64,000 nt of DNA from Dactylonectria macrodidyma (Eukaryota; Ascomycota; Sordariomycetes; Hypocreales; Nectriaceae). Both the position numbers and the translations under genes were made by a program. This document shows positions 58,206 to 64,000 of the stretch, piece after piece. The DNA lies in assembly GCA_020744425.1 (NCBI GenBank), contig JAGMUV010000001.1:186001-250000 (forward strand). Reading direction: 5' to 3'. The stretch's first letter is position 1. Each line of letters opens with the position of its first letter. The notes under the pieces were generated by a model that saw only the letters and a list, made by a program, of their open reading frames with translations, did not search any database and was not told where the DNA came from.

Positions 58206-61200
58206 AATTTAAAGTATTTAATTAAATATAGTACTTATAGAATAATAGATTTTAATATCTAAAGAAAGTAATAATTAAAGCCTTTTTATACTTAGGTTAA
58301 TAAAGTAATTCTTTAATAAAATACTTATAAAAATAGCCTAAATTAGTAAGAATATATACTAATTAAAAGGGCTAGTTTAAAATATATTTTATTAAGTATT
58401 TTAAGATTATATTAGCTATCTTATTCTTATAAATCTAGGCTTAGATATACTTCTTAATAGAGTTAATATTAAGTAACTCTCCTTTAGAAGCGAACTTAAT
58501 AAAGAGAAAGAGACTATTATAATTAAGGGCTATATATAAGTAAATCTAAATAATAAAGTGCTTTTTAAACTATAGAACTATTAGATTAAATAGTCTTAAG
58601 TAAGGGAGAATACTTATTAATATAAAGTAAGCCTCTTTTCGCTCCTTTTTAATTAATAAAGTCTTATAGTAACTATTCTAAGTTAAACTAATATAAAGAG
58701 AGAATTTATCACTTTTTAATTAATTAACTATATAAATATATATATTAAAAAGGGCTTTTTAATAGACTTTAGTAATATTAAAAAGGTAAAAGTTAAATAA
58801 AGCTATTATTAATAAGTTAATTAAGTAATATTAATAAAGTATAAAAAGGAAGAAAAAGAAAGGAAAGGAAGAAAGAAAAGAAGTATTTTAAAGTAAAGGA
58901 AATGCGTATACTAAGATTAATGTGTATTAAGTAAATTATAGCTAGTAGGAAAAATAAATAACCTCTTGCAGCCTAAGACTTTAAAAAGCCATTTCTCTTT
59001 CTTCTCTTTCTCTTTAATATAACTTAACCTCTCTTCTTATAATAGCTACTATTCTTAGAACTCATTGCCCTTTAACTACAACTAATCAGCGCATTCACTT
59101 AATTAAATGCCACTTTTAAACTAGCCTGGATAATACCCTTAGAAAACCCCTTTCCTCTTAGCTAAGCTTTTACCTCTAACCTCTCTTTACTGCCTACTGT
59201 AAGAAACTTATTACTATTACCTTCTGCTCTCTGATCCCTTTACTTCTCTAAGCCAGTTACTTACCTTCGTTTCTACCTGCCTTACTAACGCTTGCAAGCC
59301 TGCGCTGCTTAGTCTTAAAAAACCTATCTCCGAAACCTCGCTACTAACTATAGCAAATCCCCCCCCCTCTCTTTAACTATAACCCCAACCCTCTATTTCC
59401 TTTATCTCACTATTATTATAATATTAGGTTACTAAATGACTTTATAATTCATTTAATTAAAGAATTTATTATTAAATAACCTCCTTTTAATCTAGCCTTC
59501 TTCTAAATAAATCCTATACTCTTCCTCCTACTAAATGCCTTTACTATAAGCAGCCCTATTAATAATAAATAAACCTACTTCTTACTAAAGGCCTATTCTA
59601 CTTAAAGTAAGGAAATTGCTATTATTAACTATAAAAAAGTATCATTTTATTATACTTTAGAAATATCCTTATTTAAGTAACTAAAGGAGATTATAATTAA
59701 TTAACTAGCCTTATTATACCTTTATATAGAATAGTCTAAGTTTAGTAAAAAAAGGATAATTAATATATATAGTAATTATAAAGACTTTAAGTTTATAAAG
59801 GCTATATTAATATAACCTTTATATAAGGATAATATAATGCTTTTTAGAGTATTTTAAAAAAAGTATATTCTTTATTTTTAAGACTTTTATAAAAAGCTAT
59901 AGAATAATGCTTAAATTAGTAAGGAAGGACTTAAAGACTTTCTAACTATAATTATATATAGACTAGAGGATATTATTATAGTATTTCTAATCCTACTTTT
60001 AAATAGTATTCTTATAATTATAATAAATTAATTTAAAAAGATAATAGATTTAATTAATTAAATATATAAGTGTATACTCTTTAAGGACCTTATTACTAAA
60101 TGCATACTAAACTCTTATTATAATTCTAGTTACTATACTATTAAATAGGATATTTTTAATTAGCATTTTATAATTAGCTTAATTAATTATAAAGACTTTT
60201 ACTAAGTATTATATATTTTTAATTAATGCTCTAACTAAGTCTTTTACTATAATACTCTTAGAGGCTGTACTTTACTTAATTACTAAAAAGCATTTACTTA
60301 TACTTAGTATTTAGTCTTAACTAAAATAGGTTACTCTTATAACTTTAATATATTTTACACTCTTATAGTTAATTAACTAAGTAGTTTTAAATATAAATAT
60401 TTAGCTATTTACTTTATATTTTTAAACTTATAAAGTATGACTAAAGCTATATAACTTAAGGTCTATTTATATATAAATCTATTTTTAGTAACTCTAGGCA
60501 CTAGGAAGTAACTATTAGAAGGAGAATATATACTTTTATAAAGAGATTAGCTTATTAATCTATTTAATTAATTGCTTAAGCTGTTTAAAATCACTCTTTC
60601 TATTAGCTAAGAGTAAGTTAAGACTTAGTTTTTAATAGCTATTTATAATAAACTTAGGTTTAGAAACATTATTATTATAAAATATAAGTATAGTAAGGCA
60701 GTGTTCTCTATGCCCTTCTCTTACTATCCTATTTATAATTAGCTGCTTAAAGGACCTACTATTATCCTTATTAAACTAAGCAGTTACTAACTAATCTATT
60801 AAACTGACTTTCTTACTATTAAGAACTAGACTAAGGACTCTTAATTAATAATTATACTTACTAATACTATAATATTTAAAGAGTCTATTACTCTTATTAA
60901 ACTAAGCTGAATTATTAAGACCCCTAACTTATTTAAACTCTATATAACTGCTTTATATACTCTTAATACTAACTAGAAACTTATTAACTAATTAATATAA
61001 GACTTAAAGCTAATAATAACCTTAAAATCCTAATGCTTTAAAACTCTTCTAATTCTATTATTCACTTTTAAACCTAGCTTAAGTATTATAGATTCATTTA
61101 ATTAGATAGTTCTACCTTATATAACTCCTACTCTAATAACTAGTAATAACTATAATAACTCAGATAACTTAAATAAAGGAGTTATTAATAAGAAGTAGAA

Positions 61201-62058
61201 AAAGACTAATAAGGATATTACTATAAAATAGGCATTATTAAAGAAAAAGGCTAATAATTAAATTATTTATACTAATAATTATACTAAGGCTATTTCTAAC
61301 TAAGTACTTATAAATAGAATTAAAAGAGTTTATATTATTAAACTAATAGTTAAAAAAGCTATAGAAACTATAAAGAAGAATAATATTAATACTTTTACTT
61401 ATATTATAACTATATATATTACTAAGTCTTTCTATTTACTCCTAGCTCTTTATTAATAAATATATATAATTAATTAAATAAGAAGCTTTATTACTTTTAT
61501 TTTAGATAGTCTGATTTCTCTATCTTAATAGAATACTATTATAAATACCTTAAGATTAAAATTAGCTCCTCCTCCTCCTACTAGGCCTTCTTAAGCTAAT
61601 TATACTACTATATGCAAATTAACTCACACTTTACTTCTAAGACTTACCTAAAGATCACTATTACTATCTGCTTCTATACTTACTAAACTTATTAATATAT
61701 CTTAATTATCTAATTTATTAAGGGATATTACTTAATTAAACACTCCTAGGTCTCTTTATATACTTTATAATTAATTTTACTAAAGAGTTCTTATTATAGC
61801 TACCTTTATAACTTTATTTACTATCTTTAATATAACCTTAGTACTTAGGTTCCCTTCAGACTCTCTTTTATAATTATTATAATTTTAGAGAAATAAATAT
61901 AAGCTAGGTTCTAGTTAATTAACTATACTTAGATATTAGGCTTATATATATTCTCTTTCTTTTCTTATTATTTCCTTTATTTACTAGAGCTCTGATTTTC
62001 TTTACTATTTACAGCCTCTAGGCTTATAAGAATAAAGCGCTGACTATATAGAGAGGAA
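58206..62058. other. AT-rich transposon-derived sequence
   Basis: No recognisable domain. Composition is less extreme at about 58920-59400. Frames are short and interrupted. It is probably a RIP-degraded retroelement of which I cannot identify the coding part. Confidence 0.5.
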
Positions 62059-62145
62059 TGTGTTAAGGCTAAGGGCTTACTAGCTAGAATGACCTGGGAT
62101 TTTAATTGGCTGACTGATTTAAGTGCTAGTCTTAATAAAGCTATT
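62059..62145 (+). repeat. short direct repeat R2, right copy
   Basis: It matches 48508-48595 and directly abuts repeat R1. Confidence 0.65.
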
Positions 62146-62837
62146 TATTATAGTTCTTTTAGTATCTGACTTAAGGGATGTTATTATTAATAGCTATACT
62201 ATTAGATATGCTTATTATTATGTTGTATACTATTATAGTTCTTTTACTTTAGTAATTAGTACTTAGTAATCTAATTCTATATATTATATATAAAGTCTTA
62301 ATTATCTTATCTAACTTCTAGAATAAAAGATTTAATTATAAGTATATTATTTCTATTAATAAGAACTTAGTCCTGACCTATTTATAATAAGTGCTTAGTA
62401 ATAAGAGATAAAAGCTATTATATTAATAGTGAAAATATATATAGTAAAAGCAAAATGATTTAAAGAAGTAATCTATTAGTTTATAAGAAAAGAAAAATTT
62501 GCATTCTCTATTTATTTTAAATTCTAGCCTTATTATCTATTTAAATTTACTTCGCTATTATTAAAATTATCTTTTAAGTAGTTAATATTAAGTCTCTATT
62601 GCCTATTATCTATCTAAGTCCTTCTCAGCCCTCTCTACTTATTAGAATCTATTCTTTAATTATTATATTCATTATTAAAATAACTATTATTAATAATTCT
62701 TCTTTAGTATTACTTACTTTAGGTTAAAGAGGAGTAAGTTAAGGTTAACTTAAGTATATTTTTATATCTACTCCTTTATATTCACTAATTTTAGCTTAGG
62801 AGTTAATAGATTTAATAGCTTTTTAAGATTTTTAATT
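62145..62837 (+). repeat. long direct repeat R1, right copy
   Basis: It matches 46024-46717. Similarity starts exactly where R2 ends. Confidence 0.75.
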
Positions 62838-64000
62838 ATTAATGCCTTTTTTAGTACTAGTTTTACTTTTATTAGAATTAACTCTTATATTAGGGTTAGT
62901 AAATTAGTAAAATTATTAGAATTATCTAAGATATTTTAGAAGTTAATTATAATTACTATTTTTAATTTCTTTTAAAGTATTTCTTATAGTTCTTTATTAG
63001 CCTTTTATTTACTAGGCTTCTTTATTAAAGTTATTTTAATAGTAATAGGAATTCGTACTTCTATTATTAGTTTCTTTTATATAAGTAGGTCTATTAGTTT
63101 TACTTTCTTAAGGGAAATTACCTTATTATAAATAGCTTTATAGTATGCATTTATGAGTTTACTAGTACTAATTTTGCTCTAGACTTTCTTATATGCCTTT
63201 ATATAATCTTAAAAGTCTGTAATATTACTAGTATTAAATTTATCTAGCTTAAGTTCGTATGCCTTTATACAATTCTTAAGATTAAAAACGGATTTTATTT
63301 AATTAATAAATTTAATATTATTAAAGGCGATTTTCTTTATTATATTATCTTATTTAATAGTAAGTACTATTATTCTAAGGCTCTATATATTAATCTTATT
63401 AACCTTTTTAATAAAGCATTTAAAGGCTTTATTATTAGCTTTAGTATCTACTTTTACTTAGGCCTTAATTTAGATAAATTTATCTCTAAAGGCATTTTAA
63501 TTACTATCTGATCTAGTGTTCTAAGTATTTCTAATTTAAGTAACTAACTTTTCTAAAGTATTAATCCATTCTAAGGCCTTTTCTAACTATTCTTATGTCT
63601 ACTTTATAATGCTTATAGTATTAGTAGTAATTATAGTAAAAGCAGTATTATAAGTATTACTTATAACTATCTAGCTTATAACTTAACCTTTAGGCTTTAA
63701 AATATCTAATAAATATAACTTCTAAAGCATTATTAGTACTTTATTAATAGTTCTATTTATTTGCTTATATAAGTATAAAAACCAGTAGGCTAGTATTTTT
63801 ACTTATATAAATAGCTTTTTTAATTAGTAAATAGTCTTCTTTTATATTCTAAAATATTTACTATTTAGGTAGGCTTATTAATAGTTCTTAAGCGTATTCT
63901 TTACTTATTAGATTAAACCTATTCTTATAACTATTAATTTTAACTTCTTTTAATTAGTATCCTTTATTTTTTTAATAAATTCTTAGAACTCTTTATATAG
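62838..64000. other. AT-rich sequence to the right edge
   Basis: RIP-degraded sequence without recognisable genes or domains; it is probably the continuation of the R1-containing element. Confidence 0.5.

Noticed and set aside
25961..64000. tRNA, rRNA, telomere or CRISPR sequences
   Set aside because: None seen: no telomeric hexamer arrays, no tRNA-like B-box context, and the repeats present are explained by transposons. CRISPR arrays are not expected in fungi.

Overview
This window looks like a chromosome from a filamentous ascomycete (Pezizomycotina, most likely a Sordariomycete). The evidence is short GT-AG introns of about 48-110 nt, several HET and NACHT/NLR heterokaryon-incompatibility genes, an HsbA-type wall protein, and a large AT-rich block whose retroelements are riddled with transition mutations of the kind left by repeat-induced point mutation (RIP). 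I cannot name the species from the sequence.

Region 1 (1 to about 28.6 kb) has ordinary base composition and holds genes. Reading rightwards it carries: a HET gene running off the left edge (minus); a secreted FAD amine-oxidase-like enzyme (minus); a broken HET gene (minus); a relic of a fungal cysteine-rich zinc-finger-type family abutting a relic NACHT P-loop segment (plus); a GPI-anchored HsbA-domain wall protein (minus); a 4.6 kb stretch without recognisable genes; an SMP plus double-C2 lipid-transfer-type protein (minus); an aldehyde dehydrogenase pseudogene (minus); a complete HET gene (minus); the C-terminal relic of an AAA ATPase (minus); and a multi-exon NLR with an N-terminal serine-hydrolase domain and a NACHT ATPase (plus). 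One NLR intron contains a perfect non-autonomous hAT-type MITE with an 8-bp target duplication. After a 0.7 kb AT-rich patch comes a small GC-rich island with two tandem orphan genes, the first with one in-frame stop.

Region 2 (about 28.6 kb to the right edge) is an AT-rich desert without intact genes. It is built from nested transposons. A Fot1/pogo-like transposase remnant lies at its left edge. LTR element A (29276-45186) follows, and its integrase region is split by a TA-flanked TIR element (33889-42422), which is in turn split by a complete Ty3/gypsy element B (33926-42032) with 417-bp LTRs. A third gypsy element C lies further right, with reverse transcriptase/RNase H at about 53.3-54.55 kb and integrase at about 55.4-56.6 kb. 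It is interrupted by a GC-normal insert of about 0.58 kb. Two families of long-range direct repeats (46.02/62.15 kb and 48.51/62.06 kb) show further nesting towards the right edge.

Functionally, the left half is a non-self-recognition neighbourhood, with one complete HET gene, one cut by the edge, several broken relatives and one probably functional NLR. It sits directly against a RIP-degraded transposon block, an arrangement typical of fast-evolving compartments in fungal genomes. Exon structures were read by eye from splice consensus and reading-frame continuity; family names rest on motif recognition without database searches.
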